Assembly: GCA_946894095.1 (NCBI GenBank)
Contig: OX335653.1
Location: 12,715,001 to 12,779,000, forward strand
Direction: 5' to 3'
Length of the DNA: 64,000 nucleotides
DNA from: Incurvaria masculella
Taxonomy: Eukaryota > Arthropoda > Insecta > Lepidoptera > Incurvariidae
Shown: positions 1 through 10,094 of the stretch, in pieces
Layout: each line of letters begins with the position of its first letter
Position numbering within the stretch: the first letter of the stretch is position 1
The notes under the pieces: model-generated
Seen by the model: the letters and a program-made list of their open reading frames with translations, nothing else
What the model was told of the DNA's origin: nothing
The model's database searches: none
Translations under genes and position numbers: made by a program

Positions 1-585
1 CAGATCTGAATGTATAATTTATTCCTTTAATGGGATGAAACATTTAACTCATTTCTGAAACACTCACTTTTTGCCCAGGGGGTGTAGAGACTAGTAAAAC
101 TTTTTCAAATAAATGAAATATGTTAGTCACATTGCAGGCAAACATCATTATCGATGATCAGAAATAATTGATAGGGAAATAACGTACACGAAGTGATTAT
201 TAAAGTCTCCTTTTAATTAGAACTTTTTAGAATATTTGTATTCATATATTTCGTGGTGATTAGTAACTTCTTGGCTAAATTTCTAAGCGCATTCGAATAT
301 CACACCGGTGAAGACAATATTTCATTCAATATGCGTAAAATGTTTCAGACAGACTTATACTCACATGATATATCTGTTTAACATATAAAACTAGTTCAAT
401 CCAATAAAATGGAAATTGAGCGCGAATATTAGAAAAATCATTATATTCAACAATCGTTTATACTGCTATACGTACTATCGGTACTGCTCTTTTGTGGTAT
501 CATATTGAAATTGATATGACTTTTATCGCACAATAGTGCAGCATCTAGAAAGGATATGTGGTTATAAAATTATAGGGTCTTTTTT
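1..585. other. AT-rich sequence, nothing recognised
   Basis: No open frame with coding character, no RNA gene and no clear repeat was seen. Confidence 0.5.
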
Positions 586-990
586 TAGGGAGATATTTAG
601 GGGTTTCGTTCCTCAAAAGGAAAAAAAGGAACCCTAAAACGATCACTTTTTAAGCGTATGTGTCAAGAGCCTTTTTTTCCAGGAAATAATTAAGGTGAAA
701 ATTAATGACAAATTCTTACGTTTTTAGTCGCTTGAGGCTGAAAAAAATTAAATTTCTGTGTCTAGTCAACGAAATAAAATACTATAATTAATGCGCATAT
801 AAAATATGTAAACTATAGGGTACTTCCCGCTGACTACAAAAGATAAAAGTTAGCAAAAAATAAGGGCTCACAGGTAAAGAAAATAAAAAATCCGAAAAAC
901 ATTAATTTATAGTTACGTAAATCAGATATAAAAATTCAAATGTGTACGGAACCCTCGTCGTGCAAATCAAACACGCAGTTGTCCGGTTTT
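586..990 (+). repeat. Diverged lepidopteran interspersed repeat ('toCGGAACCCT' family)
   Basis: The block starts with a decayed 'GTTTCGTTCCTCAAAAGG' and 'GGAACCCTAAAACGATCAC', has 'GGGTACTTCCCGCTGAC' in the middle and ends in 'TACGGAACCCTCG' then 'GTCCGGTTTTTT'. That order matches a common lepidopteran short element. Many substitutions show it is an old copy. Confidence 0.6.
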
Positions 991-1200
991 TTATGTAACT
1001 GGATATGAATGGCTGATACCACACCTACGGTCATGATGCCCAACGCACCACTTTGCCGAACGAATTCAGTGCATTTCGGAACTGGGGAGCACAGTTACGT
1101 TGAACTGAATGGAAAACACATACAATGTTAAATTGCCGCTTTGACCAACGTTTCCTATGCGGACTGCACGCTACCTAGTAGGTTAGGTTTTAAGGTTGGC
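989..1200 (-). repeat. SINE copy, body family A
   Basis: Read on the minus strand this is the SINE body seen about 20 times in the window: the 'TAGGTGG' box, 'AATGTAGC' region, 'GGTGTGGTATCAGCCAT' region and the 3' end 'CCAGTTACATAAAAA'. It is a diverged copy with small gaps. Confidence 0.75.
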
Positions 1201-1538
1201 CGAAAGCATTAGAACATTTCGCTGACCATAGAAATGTATTTTATTCATCATTTAAAATTTGTATTAATTTAATATTCCAATTAATTTGATATGTGGCAAC
1301 AAATATTTGTGTCTGCAAGTTTTAGTTATTTCGGTAAAATCCAGGGTCAAACCACAGAGACATATTATGCAGTACATATACAAAATGTGTATGATTTTTT
1401 TTGGCTTTCATTTGATTCTGTTTAGATTTATTGAAAAATAAACCAAACACGTGCAGACACATATATTGGTTGTCTAGTTCTAGATATTAAATATAAAATC
1501 AATTGGAACAATGATTTTCAAATGATTAGTAAACTAAG
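1201..1538. other. Non-genic AT-rich sequence
   Basis: Nothing recognisable was found on either strand. Confidence 0.5.
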
Positions 1539-1870
1539 TAAATATACTTTTTCGTACTAAGCAGGTACGTCGCTTATTCCAAGGAATGTGACATGTATGT
1601 TTGTATAATCAACCGTGAAGCAAGGACACGTTAATTGAAGAAAGAGCCCAGTAAAAAGAACTACTTTACGAATATAGTGCAAGTATATATATATATTATG
1701 CAAGTGCGAATTAGTAAACTAAGTTTGTGTACGGAGCATAACTTACAGGCCATTCATAAGTGGATTCCTAACGAATTCCGAACCATAGCACAGTTCAAAT
1801 TCGTGACGAAATGCACTAATCAAACTCAGAAGGAGAAAGAAACTGATGCATGAACGGGGCGAGCATTGAA
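1539..1870 (+). repeat. Interspersed repeat, 'ACTAAGCAGGTACG' family
   Basis: This shares 'TTCGTACTAAGCAGGTACG', 'GACCGTGA.GCAAGGA' and 'AACTACTTTACGAATATA' blocks with 14545-14770, 30755-30850 and the reverse strand of 30995-31240. The 72-codon open frame across it lies in the repeat and is not a gene. A tRNA-like 'GAGCATTGAACCCATGACC' follows. Confidence 0.55.
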
Positions 1871-2160
1871 CCCATGACCTCTCGCATGAAAATATACCAA
1901 TGGTTTTTTTTTTAATCAACCCTCGAAGCCTACTTTTAAAAGTTATTGAATATTGTTAGTAAATATGTAAAGACGTCGACATCGGTTTTCGTCATGTGGT
2001 ATTGTTTTTTCTATCAGGAAGATCTCATTGGACTTAGGATTTAAAAAGACAATATCAGGCATATTGTCCTATCGATTTGTATTGGTCAATCCCATATTAG
2101 TGCTATCTTTTTCCAACATGTCTTCCAGTTGTAGAACTATTGCGTTTATCGATCGGCGCT
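1871..2160. other. Non-genic spacer
   Basis: No recognisable feature precedes the hairpin at 2170. Confidence 0.4.
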
Positions 2161-2169
2161 CTCTCTGGG

Positions 2170-2286
2170 CGTGTATTCTTGGCATTCAGTCATTGCGGAT
2201 TCAGTAGAGTTAACAGTAATGTCAAAGTAAATTCTTCTTCTGTTAACTCTACTGAATCCGCAATGACTGAATGCCAAGAATACACG
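2170..2286. repeat. Perfect 47-bp inverted repeat (hairpin)
   Basis: Positions 2170-2216 are the exact reverse complement of 2240-2286, separated by 23 nt. The match starts with 'CGTGTATTCTTGGC' and ends at the loop with 'GAGTTAACAG'. There is no mismatch in 47 pairs, so the duplication is recent or the structure is selected. The flanks do not extend it. Confidence 0.95.
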
Positions 2287-2688
2287 TCCTGAGCACGAGA
2301 TGATATTGCTGAAGTGGTGAAACACATGTTAACATGGCCGGGTGTCCGCAGCACGTCCGTCCGCCGAGTGTCTCATCTCTCCGCAGAGATTGCGAGTAGT
2401 TCGGCGCTGCGTAAATGGAATCCTTTCCATTATTCAGTACAGCCACCGATCTGAGATGCGGGAGACTTTCTGGCATTGTTCCGAAGAATGTTAAATAAAC
2501 TTCCTGCCAGTATTCAGCACTGATGACAGATTTTCTAGTATTATTCCAAATCATTGTAAATCAATTTAATTATAACCTCCCAAGAAACACAAAATATAAC
2601 ATAGAGGCGTATAGTATAAAACATTACACAAACAGGTGGAAAATTAACAATTTACTAAATTAAAAAGAATGTTAATTAGTAGAGAGAA

Positions 2689-2731
2689 TGGTACCAGTGC
2701 GTAATGGTGGTACCATTACGCACTGGTACCA
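2689..2731. repeat. Perfect 20-bp palindrome with 3-nt loop
   Basis: Positions 2689-2708 (TGGTACCAGTGCGTAATGGT) pair exactly with 2712-2731. The GGTACC core sits at both ends. It is compact enough to form a cruciform. Confidence 0.95.
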
Positions 2732-3042
2732 ATATAAGTAAGATGCAGATTTTTTTTCTGTTATTTTAAAACCATCACTACTGACATTTGAGATTTTTCT
2801 GAAACAGCTTAGAATTTATGAGTATTATTATATAAAACATACGTAACGTAACCTAACCGGTCGTTTTCACAGGCATTTAGAAAGGTTAATTGCTTTTGAG
2901 TTATCATTATTTTAAGCGCTCCACAAAAAGTTTCACATCATATACATTTACCTAACCTAACCCGTCCTTGTCGGAGCCTGCATGTGGCTTGAGTTGCGGT
3001 AAGGATTGATTTAATTATTTTTTCTAAACACTTTGCAACAAC

Positions 3043-3254
3043 TCTCTCGGCACAGAGCTAAAATCCTCCTATCATTGAAAGACCGAGAAATTAAATGTCG
3101 GAGCTCAGAAGTGTTGGATTCTGATCCTGAAAGGAATTCCATAAACGCTTTGGCACTACTGCTAGAGCTCAGCCAACGATCGTGCCCTGTATGCACTGTT
3201 CAACTAAATGCTGACAGTTACGGTTTCAAAAACCATTTAATCCACTTAAATTAC
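3043..3254 (+). CDS. Possible 3' terminal coding exon, unassigned
   Basis: I do not recognise this gene. An open frame runs from an AG preceded by a pyrimidine-rich stretch (near 3056) to a stop at 3255-3257. It encodes a basic then acidic stretch followed by a CPVC motif and a downstream H-x2-H (FKNHLIH), which resembles a loosely spaced C2H2 zinc finger near the C-terminus. The composition is more protein-like than the surrounding repeats. No upstream exon or promoter was identified. A chance open frame or a decayed retrocopy is about equally likely, and the other strand is also partly open here. Confidence 0.25.
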
Positions 3255-3293
3255 TAAAAGTAGTCATATTCTTTCAAAAAATGTATGATGAGA

Positions 3294-3390
3294 AAAGTAT
3301 TTTTTCAAATCGGTTAAACAACAAAAACATAAAGACATACAGACGAACTCAGAAGCTCCTCCTTTTATAAGTCGGTTAAAAATGGTCACT
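3294..3390. repeat. Fragment of the 'AACCGACTTC' element
   Basis: The sequence carries 'AGCTCCTCCTTTTATAAGTCGG' in part and ends in 'AAGTCGGTTAAAAATGG', matching the terminus of the longer copies at 21111-21632 and 42931-43550. Confidence 0.6.
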
Positions 3391-3539
3391 ACGATCAAAA
3401 ATGTACATAGTTTTATTATATCAACGAGATTTTTGAATATGTACAGTATTTGCAAAATGGTGTCGGAATAATAGATATTTATCGCAACTATCCCGAACAC
3501 AATATTCTGCCTTCCAAAAACAGAAATATTTGCAGCGTA

Positions 3540-3780
3540 AAAATGCAAACAAAAGTAACACGGTCTCCTTTATCAATGTAGGTCGCCTTCTCTAATCTCA
3601 CTAATGTAGGTTCGGGCTGAGCAAACAGCGCGTGTAGTTCGGCCCCCGTAAGGGTCCTGTACCGGTCGGCTGAAGTGTCTGAGATATGACGGGTGCCTTA
3701 TGATTTATTGCCGGCCCGTATCGTCTCCTCGCGCCCTCGAATCGGGGACATCAAAATATGGATACGCCTTGGTAGTCAGT
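3540..3780. other. GC-richer block, unassigned
   Basis: About 200 bp of clearly higher GC lies inside AT-rich DNA. The reverse strand reads open in part but with no motif I recognise. It may be a fragment of an old retrotransposon. Confidence 0.3.
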
Positions 3781-4139
3781 ATTTGAGCATTTGAAGTCAG
3801 GCAATTTACATCCAACTTCTATTGGATAGAAGTATTGTAGCCACAATTTTAGTTCGAGACCAATATAGGAAGCTTAAAAGAATAGAGAGGATATTTTTAA
3901 TAATATTTTGAAATGGAGCAAAATAACCAAAAATAATAGTTGACGTCCCCTATGAAGTCGTATTTTTGTGTGCCCATTAATAACGTGCATTCATTCACTT
4001 TAATATCGTGAACACGTTAAGAAGTAAAGCAGAATTTACACTTTCTTTCTTTTTCCGGGTTGGATAAGTCACGACCAATACTTTTTCAGATTATTTTCAA
4101 AATCTGATTACAATGCTTCAAATGTAGATGTCGCTGTAA

Positions 4140-4465
4140 CTCAAATTAATGCATAAGTGTATCACGAATGCGAGCTTTTCTAATCCATGTAAAACTGTAG
4201 GTCCCCTTCACCTAATAGGTGGTAGGTTTTAAGCCAGCCCGCGGTTGGTACCCCCGAATTGGATGAACAAACGTTCGAAGCGGTACTACAAAATTGTTCG
4301 TGTTTTCCATACAGTTCAATGTAGCCGTACTCATAAAGGGAAGGTCCTGGAATGGCACTTAATTCCTTCGGGAATATGGTGTGTTTTGGTTCAATTCTTT
4401 CTATCTTTCTTTCATGACGCTGGGTATGGTATGTGCCATCCATGTCCAGTCACACACAAAAAGTA
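4140..4465 (+). repeat. SINE copy, body family A
   Basis: The copy runs from 'AATCCATGTAAAACTGTAGG' through 'GGTTGGTACC' and 'GTGTTTTCCATACAG' to 'GCCATCCATGTCCAGT'. It is inserted within the long-TIR element. Its 73- and 87-codon frames are repeat-derived. Confidence 0.8.
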
Positions 4466-4654
4466 GGGGTAGGTTCCACGAATTGTTTTCAAGAACACTA
4501 TGTTAAAATCGGATTGCTGGTCTTTTTCCCCTGAGCTCAGAGAGTTACAATATTTTTTCAGTACATATTCTGATCAATGAAAATATCTATTACTCGTTCT
4601 TACTTAGTGTTCATGAGGTTTTAAAGTAAAAAAATGCCTAAAAATGTATTTAGT

Positions 4655-4760
4655 GCTAGCAGTTCGCTAGGTCTAGAGTATTTCTGTCTGTCTGTTCGCT
4701 TATAATTTGAGAACCGCCTACATACCCGATAATTGAGCAGATTTTAACTACGCACAACTT
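4655..4760 (+). repeat. LINE/SINE-like fragment
   Basis: A short stretch 'GCTAGCAGTTCGCTAGGTCT' is followed by 'TCTGTCTGTCTG' and 'TTGAGCAGATTTTAACTACG', the layout of lepidopteran RTE-type repeat fragments. It is weakly supported. Confidence 0.35.
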
Positions 4761-5025
4761 GAATTTTCTTATCAATTAAATACTAATTATTATCACCTTT
4801 ATATACCTAAGAGGTCATGAGTGGGACTGAACATGAGAAATTTAGGAATCACATACTGTTTTTCATCCGACTTCATAGCGGGCGTCAACTATTATTTTTT
4901 TGGTTATTTTTTCTCAATTTAAAAATATATTAAAAAAATCCTCTCTATTCTTTTGAGCTTCCTATATTGGTCTCGAGCTAAAATTGTGGCTACAATACTT
5001 ATATCCAATAGACGTTAGATATAAA

Positions 5026-6165
5026 AAGGATTTTGTTTCAGTTTCCACATTGTTTAGTCCAGGGGAAAGAGGTTTAACCTCATTTCAGCACATAAATCGC
5101 ATACGTCTGATCGGTTGCTTGTTATAGAACTACCAGGAATAAAGGTCAAGGAATAGGACAAAGAGGGGTCTAGTGACTAGTGAAAGCTTAAATTGGTGTA
5201 CCGAATCGATTTATTCAATACATAAAATCCATCTTTTATAAAATGACTTTACCAAGAAAATAATAGTAATAATTTTACTTTAAATGTTCAGCAGCAGTGG
5301 GTATAGTGTTTATTTAAATGTGGGTATAGCGGATTACATCTCTGGCCTACGACGTTTGACTACTTCAGATATATTGATTATTATTTCGGAATAATCACCG
5401 TGCAGGCATATAAACATTTCAACTTCATATCCTAAGAGAATAACTAAAAATATCTTGCTGGGTTTTTTAAGGTTTAAGACGACGAAGATTAAATCCAGGC
5501 TGTCCAATACATGGGAGGGTAAAATAAGAATTCGACTTTAAGTAAGTGCGTCAATTTTTTTTACGAATATGATATGTATGTATGTAAGCTTTCGAAGCAA
5601 TATAAATTATCTCAGCTCTTCCTCTTTCTTTTCTTCTTTCGTATGCTTAATATACGGTCGTTCTACATACATATCATATTCGCTCAGTGTTTGATAATAT
5701 TTTTTTTTTCATTTCCATACTTTACACTATATACTTTATACATCCATTTTATCAGAGCTTAAAATGTATATTTTATGTTCATATATTTAATGCGAATACA
5801 ACGGGTGGCGCCACCACATTCATCATGACATTATGGTGGAAACATGTTTATCATTTAGAATCTTAAGCTCCTGACAAAAATTTAGGTATCCCCTCTACTT
5901 ACTAGTTGTGGGGATTAGCCTACCCAAAATGGTACTACCGTATTGAAAAAAAGTTTCTGTTCACTCTCATTGCACTTAGTTTCTTCGGAAATGGGCTCAT
6001 ATATCGGTGTGGGGCTGACCACTTGATCCAGTCATATTACCATAGTTATTTAAATCGTCATTAAAACATGTTAAGACATCTTAAAATGTAAGCTCAAGAA
6101 TTAGGTAAGAATGAGTCAAGTGCTCATAATTTATAAGGTAGAATAGGAAAAAAACCAATAGGGTT
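5026..6165. other. Non-genic spacer
   Basis: AT-rich sequence with poly-T runs near 5640 and 5700. The small frames are low-complexity and show no coding character. Confidence 0.5.
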
Positions 6166-6169
6166 TGCA

Positions 6170-6490
6170 TTAAGCATGACAATTGCGTCTGCAGCATCCG
6201 CGTTCGCGCAATTTTAGCAAACACCCAGGCGCGGCAGGCTCGTAAAAAGAAACGGCGCGCCGCTAACATCTACATAATTTCAGACAGCAACACACAGGTA
6301 TCCCGCCCGCCCCGGGAGCTCCGGCCGCCCGCCCGCCCGCCCACCGCAGACGTTCCGCGTAGTACTCGCTCGTGCCCTAGTTCATCGTCCGGGCTCGCCC
6401 CGTGACCTACTTAGCGTCGGCCCGTCTGCGGACCCTCCGCGCCCTGGGCCCTACCCTACCCGCCGAGATGTTCGCACGTGCTGACTTCGC
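6170..6490. other. CpG-rich block
   Basis: A sharply bounded stretch is rich in CG dinucleotides (6180-6270 and 6300-6480), with (GCCC)n-like runs at 6325-6340. It interrupts AT-rich DNA. The 70-codon frame starting at 6402 is arginine/alanine-rich because of base composition and has no domain. It could be a 5' non-coding exon or promoter block, perhaps of the receptor gene whose exon lies at 12924. This is inference only. Confidence 0.4.
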
Positions 6491-6649
6491 GTATTGGCGT
6501 AAGCTGCCCTCGTTAGATTTACATGTGCTCGTAATAGATAAACCGCTCGGAGCAGTGCTTATCACATATCACGTTTGTGCTTGGTTAGATGGCTTACAAT
6601 GCATTAAATACTAAATAGCTCGAGCTCAGCTTGGGTCTATTTCGTTTCG

Positions 6650-6820
6650 GAAAAATCTGGACCTCGACAACAGCGCCACTTACCGATTTCAATTGCGCAT
6701 CTGAACATTACAGCGTCCTACTCAAACACACACAAAACATTTAATTAAAATCGGTTTAGCTGTTTGGGTGGAGCTCAGTAACATACACACGTACAGAAGA
6801 ATTATATTATTAAGACTAAT
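6650..6820 (+). repeat. RTE-like LINE/SINE 3' fragment
   Basis: The phrase 'AAAATCGGTTTAGCTGTTTG' followed by 'AGTAACATACACACGTACAG' and 'ATTATATTATTAAGAC' is the usual 3' end of lepidopteran RTE-related repeats. Confidence 0.55.
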
Positions 6821-6824
6821 ACAA

Positions 6825-7780
6825 TTCTCGATTGTAGCTCAATGTAGATTGAATATTTTTGCTGCTTTTGGATATCTTTGCAGGGAAAATGAAATATTTT
6901 ACTATTCCGAAAGTCCTGATTAAATTAACACAATATCTTATTCGCATGCTAAAATCTTTCGCTTGGCTCTATTTATTCCTCGAGGCACGTTAAGTACAAT
7001 TGTGCATGTTTAATGGCGAGTCAGGGGCTTAACATTGAAGCCACAATTTCCATAATGACCTCAATAAGCCATTCAATGCCGTTTGGTATGTTCATGTGCA
7101 ACCATCAAACAATTACTTTTACCATATTGCTCCTATTGCTTCGATAATGCCTGGCATGTGGTAAAATTATAGGAAACGCTTGTAACTGGGTAGCGTTCCT
7201 ATTAATTTCATGCTGTTACAACGATTTGTAACCATTTGATTGGACGATATGTTTTTAGCGATCATGAAACGTATTGATTCAACAAAATTAAGTCTCTATT
7301 GGCATCAAATATTCACGCAGCAACGTAAAAGTTACCTGATGTTTTATTTGGTGCAGTTTAAATGTCACCACCCCGAAGGTTTTTCACGCAACGTGTATTT
7401 TGTAATCTCAAAATGGCGGCGATCTTAATCATAAGGTCATTCGTAAGTCTGTGAAAATGGCCCCAACCACCTTTCCTTCCTTGCTCCACAAGTGTACATA
7501 AACTCCATCCTCCCGGTACCAAATCAAGCCTGCCCGCACCTTTTTCCTCTTAAGGCATAAATTGCTCCGGTGCCCTAAAAAGCGCATATAAATCAGCCTT
7601 CTTGCCCGAGCAGTCGGAATGTGTGCCAGCGAAGCCAAGGTTTCAAAGCTACCTTATACTCGCTGGTGTATGTATGCCAAGCCAGGTGGTATGCTTCTGA
7701 GAATTTCTAGAAAGGGAATTAGCATAGTCTTACAACGCAAGCTTCGTATATTCTGATCTTGTAGGTTATACAATATTGAA
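6825..7780. other. Non-genic spacer
   Basis: No feature was recognised. The 62- and 69-codon frames near 7240-7640 have no signal peptide, motif or splice context. Confidence 0.45.
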
Positions 7781-7785
7781 GTGAG

Positions 7786-7896
7786 ATATTATTTTACGTT
7801 TACGGATAAACAGTGTTCACCTTACTTACTTAGCTCGACGTTTCGTCCACCGCGCTGTGGACATCATCAGGATTCGCCGTAAACGTAAAATAATAT
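7786..7896. repeat. 20-bp inverted repeat around a 'CGAAACGTCG' hairpin
   Basis: Positions 7786-7805 (ATATTATTTTACGTTTACGG) pair exactly with 7877-7896. The 71-nt interior carries a second small stem, GTCCAC-N6-GTGGAC. On the minus strand it reads 'CCTGATGATGTCCAC' then 'GTGGACGAAACGTCG', a layout seen near the ends of Penelope-like retroelements. That family call is tentative. Confidence 0.6.
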
Positions 7897-8217
7897 GTCG
7901 AACAACAGTGAAAATCTAAACAAACATATTTGAAGTGATATATCTGAGAGTCAAAACTGAGCTTTAAGAATGACAAAATTCCCACAGCACCTGCCACCAT
8001 CACCGCCGCCGCCGCTCTATTATTTAACAATCTCGGTTTGAATCATAGACTGAGCATGGTTTGAATATCAAAAGCGACTTTCTTCAATCTATGTAATCCA
8101 GTACAACCCGAAGACAAATTATGTTTGTCCTGAAATATTACACCGCGAACGCGGAATCGGACTCTAGCTTAACGTTTAACCGCCCATTATTCAATAGCAG
8201 ACATACTCAATTTTCGT

Positions 8218-8560
8218 TTATACTGCATAGTAATGATCGGAAAGCGTGTTCCGAGGCGTACAAGGACGCGGCACGACAGTATGTGCGAGCGGGTGGGCGC
8301 TATGCGGCGCGGCGTGGCGTCCGAGCGGGAGAGAGCTAGAGGCGCGCAAGGCTGTACAGGTCACAGGTAGGTCAGTGACCTGACCTACATTGCGAGGTGC
8401 AGGCAAAGGAAATAAGGTCCGGGGCGCGTACGATTGTATTGGAGCTGGTGTAAATATTGATTCGGCGGGCTGGGATTGGTTAACTTGTTGCTTCTGTCTG
8501 CGCCCGGGTGGATTTTCAGGTAATGAATATTGGATTGGACTACTCGCGGAACGGGCGAAG
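8218..8560. other. CpG-rich block, possible promoter or 5' exon
   Basis: A second CpG-rich island-like stretch covers 8230-8345 and 8395-8570. Open frames on both strands (up to 117 codons) reflect the composition; neither shows a domain or signal peptide. A good splice-donor consensus, CACAG|GTAGGT, lies at about 8365 on the plus strand, so a non-coding first exon on the plus strand is possible. Confidence 0.35.
8358..8386. promoter_or_regulatory. Cluster of four nuclear-receptor half-sites with a perfect IR-1 palindrome
   Basis: Half-sites AGGTCA occur at 8358-8363 and 8369-8374, and TGACCT at 8376-8381 and 8381-8386. Positions 8369-8381 read AGGTCAGTGACCT, a perfect inverted repeat with 1-bp spacing. 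That is the canonical high-affinity arrangement for the ecdysone receptor/ultraspiracle heterodimer. The first two half-sites form a direct repeat with 5-bp spacing. It lies inside the CpG-rich block. The match is seen directly; function is inferred. Confidence 0.6.
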
Positions 8561-8589
8561 GGCGCACGCATGGAAATAATATTTTAGGG

Positions 8590-9010
8590 CATCGATGAAT
8601 CCAAATGACCCGTCACATGTGTCGGGGAGGGTTCAGAATGTGTTTGATAGGCACATCTCGCGCCATGCATGTAGGTTGGACGCGATAAGACTATGGGAAA
8701 CCTGAGAATTTGAGAATCTGCCGTGCAAATTAGCGATAGGTATTGTGAATGATAGGTAGAGCAGTAGGTTTGAAGGCGCGTGTAATCCTCAAGTCTGGAG
8801 TCACTTAAGGAAATTGAATTTCATCATATGCCGTAGGAAGGTCCCTGGCTAAAGATACATGATGGAAACGCACGAATCCACCGTAGACATGAAAAACATC
8901 TGGATTTCGTTTCTCTCTTCTCTCGGCTTAACCAGTAGTTGTCTAATAGTGACTCTGTTTCGCCAGTGATGCTTTTATATACATGTATCGAGTGTCGAGG
9001 CTATTGCTGC
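8590..9010. other. Non-genic spacer
   Basis: Nothing recognised. Confidence 0.4.
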
Positions 9011-9016
9011 AGCCGA

Positions 9017-9345
9017 GGTTTTTATGTGACTGGACATGGATGGCTAATACCAAACCTACTGTCATGATATTAGCCAAACACACCTCACGGAACCCAGGTG
9101 CCATGCCTTGACCTTTCCTTTATTCCACAGCGACATTGAACTGTATGGAAAACATGGAAAGCAATGTTCATTGCCGCTTCGACAATCGTTCATTCAATGC
9201 GATGGTATCACTCTGGGCGCAATTAACCCTACCACTTAGGAAGTAAGGAACCCCTTCTTAACCTACAGTTTAACGTGGGATCCGACCCACGTTCGACGAA
9301 TCCCTTACGACATGCAAAGGAAGAAATGCAGTGGCCCTAATCGTA
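9017..9345 (-). repeat. SINE copy, body family A
   Basis: On the minus strand the copy ends in 'CCAGTCACATAAAAACC' and contains the 'TTAGCCATCCATGTCC' and 'GGTAGGGTTAAT' blocks, with head remnants near 9300-9345. Confidence 0.75.
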
Positions 9346-9479
9346 TTCTTTTTAAGTTCCGGAACCCACACAGTGCATGCCCACACAATATAAAGTGCAA
9401 TTTAATTTATTAGAATGTAGGTGGCCATGTTTGGCAATATTCTATTAAAGGTTAATGAAACAGAACGTGATGTAGATAA

Positions 9480-9690
9480 AAGTCGGATAAAGATGGCGGC
9501 GGCGCGGGTCCTCTTCGGCTTACAGCGGTCGGACCTGTAAGTTCAGTGGCTTGAGCTAATGGTGTCGCTCAGCCCCCAACCTACGGCGATGTTGTAATCC
9601 GACCTACAAACCCACCGCCCCGGTGCCAACGCACGCAGCCACCACTATCCTCTTGTATCCTAGATTTGCTATGATGTTAAGACGCGGGAT
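9480..9690. other. GC-rich unassigned block
   Basis: A GC-rich stretch starting 'AAGATGGCGGCGGCGCGGG'. No frame, signal or repeat is recognised. Confidence 0.3.
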
Positions 9691-9751
9691 TGGGGAGAAT
9701 ATACACTGAGAAAAAAATATGGTAAAGTGAAACCTAAACTGTAAATCCGCT

Positions 9752-10046
9752 AAAAACCGGCCAAGTGCGATTCGGACTCGCACACGAAGGGTTGCGTACT
9801 ATCGTGAAAGATTTAACACAAAACAATCACATTTTTGTATAGGACCCATAATTTTTTATTATTTTTTAATTTTACCTATTTGTTGTTATAGCGGCAAAAT
9901 AAATACACACTTTGTGAAAATTTCAGCTGCCTACATATTACGGTTCATCAGATACAGCCCTGTGACAGACGGACGGACGGACGGACGGACAGCGTAGGCT
10001 TAGTAATAGGGTTCCGTTTTCACCCTATGGGTACGGAACCCTAAAA
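9752..10046 (+). repeat. Lepidopteran 'AAACCGGCCAAGTGCGA' element
   Basis: Complete copy. It starts 'TAAAAACCGGCCAAGTGCGA', has 'GTTGTTATAGCGGCAAAAT' in the middle and a (GACG)n run at 9969-9990, and ends 'GGGTACGGAACCCTAAAAAA'. Other copies are at 15577-15870, 36240-36515 (minus), 41465-41737 and 63390-63662 (minus). Confidence 0.9.
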
Positions 10047-10094
10047 AAGGACCAGCCCAAGAGTCTGCCAAACCTTTTGTTGTATTTGAAATGA

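Larger units (their letters stand above)
3808..5025. mobile_element. Element with long (about 160 bp) inverted terminal repeats, SINE inserted inside
   Basis: The left arm, about 3808-3975, is the near reverse complement of 4864-5025. Shared blocks include 'AAGTATTGTAGCCACAATTT', 'CGAGACCAATATAGGAAGC', 'AGAATAGAGAGGAT' and 'AATAATAGTTGACG'. The interior holds a SINE body (4140-4465) and a segment at 4065-4150 that recurs reverse-complemented at 50515-50600. No transposase frame remains, so this is a non-autonomous TIR or fold-back element. Confidence 0.7.

Noticed and set aside
8121..8571. Protein-coding gene in the GC-rich block (72-117-codon frames)
   Set aside because: Frames on both strands are equally open and follow base composition; no domain, signal peptide or paired splice sites.
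9969..9990. Independent microsatellite (GGAC)n
   Set aside because: It is an internal part of the AAACCGGCCAAGTGCGA element and recurs at the same place in each copy.
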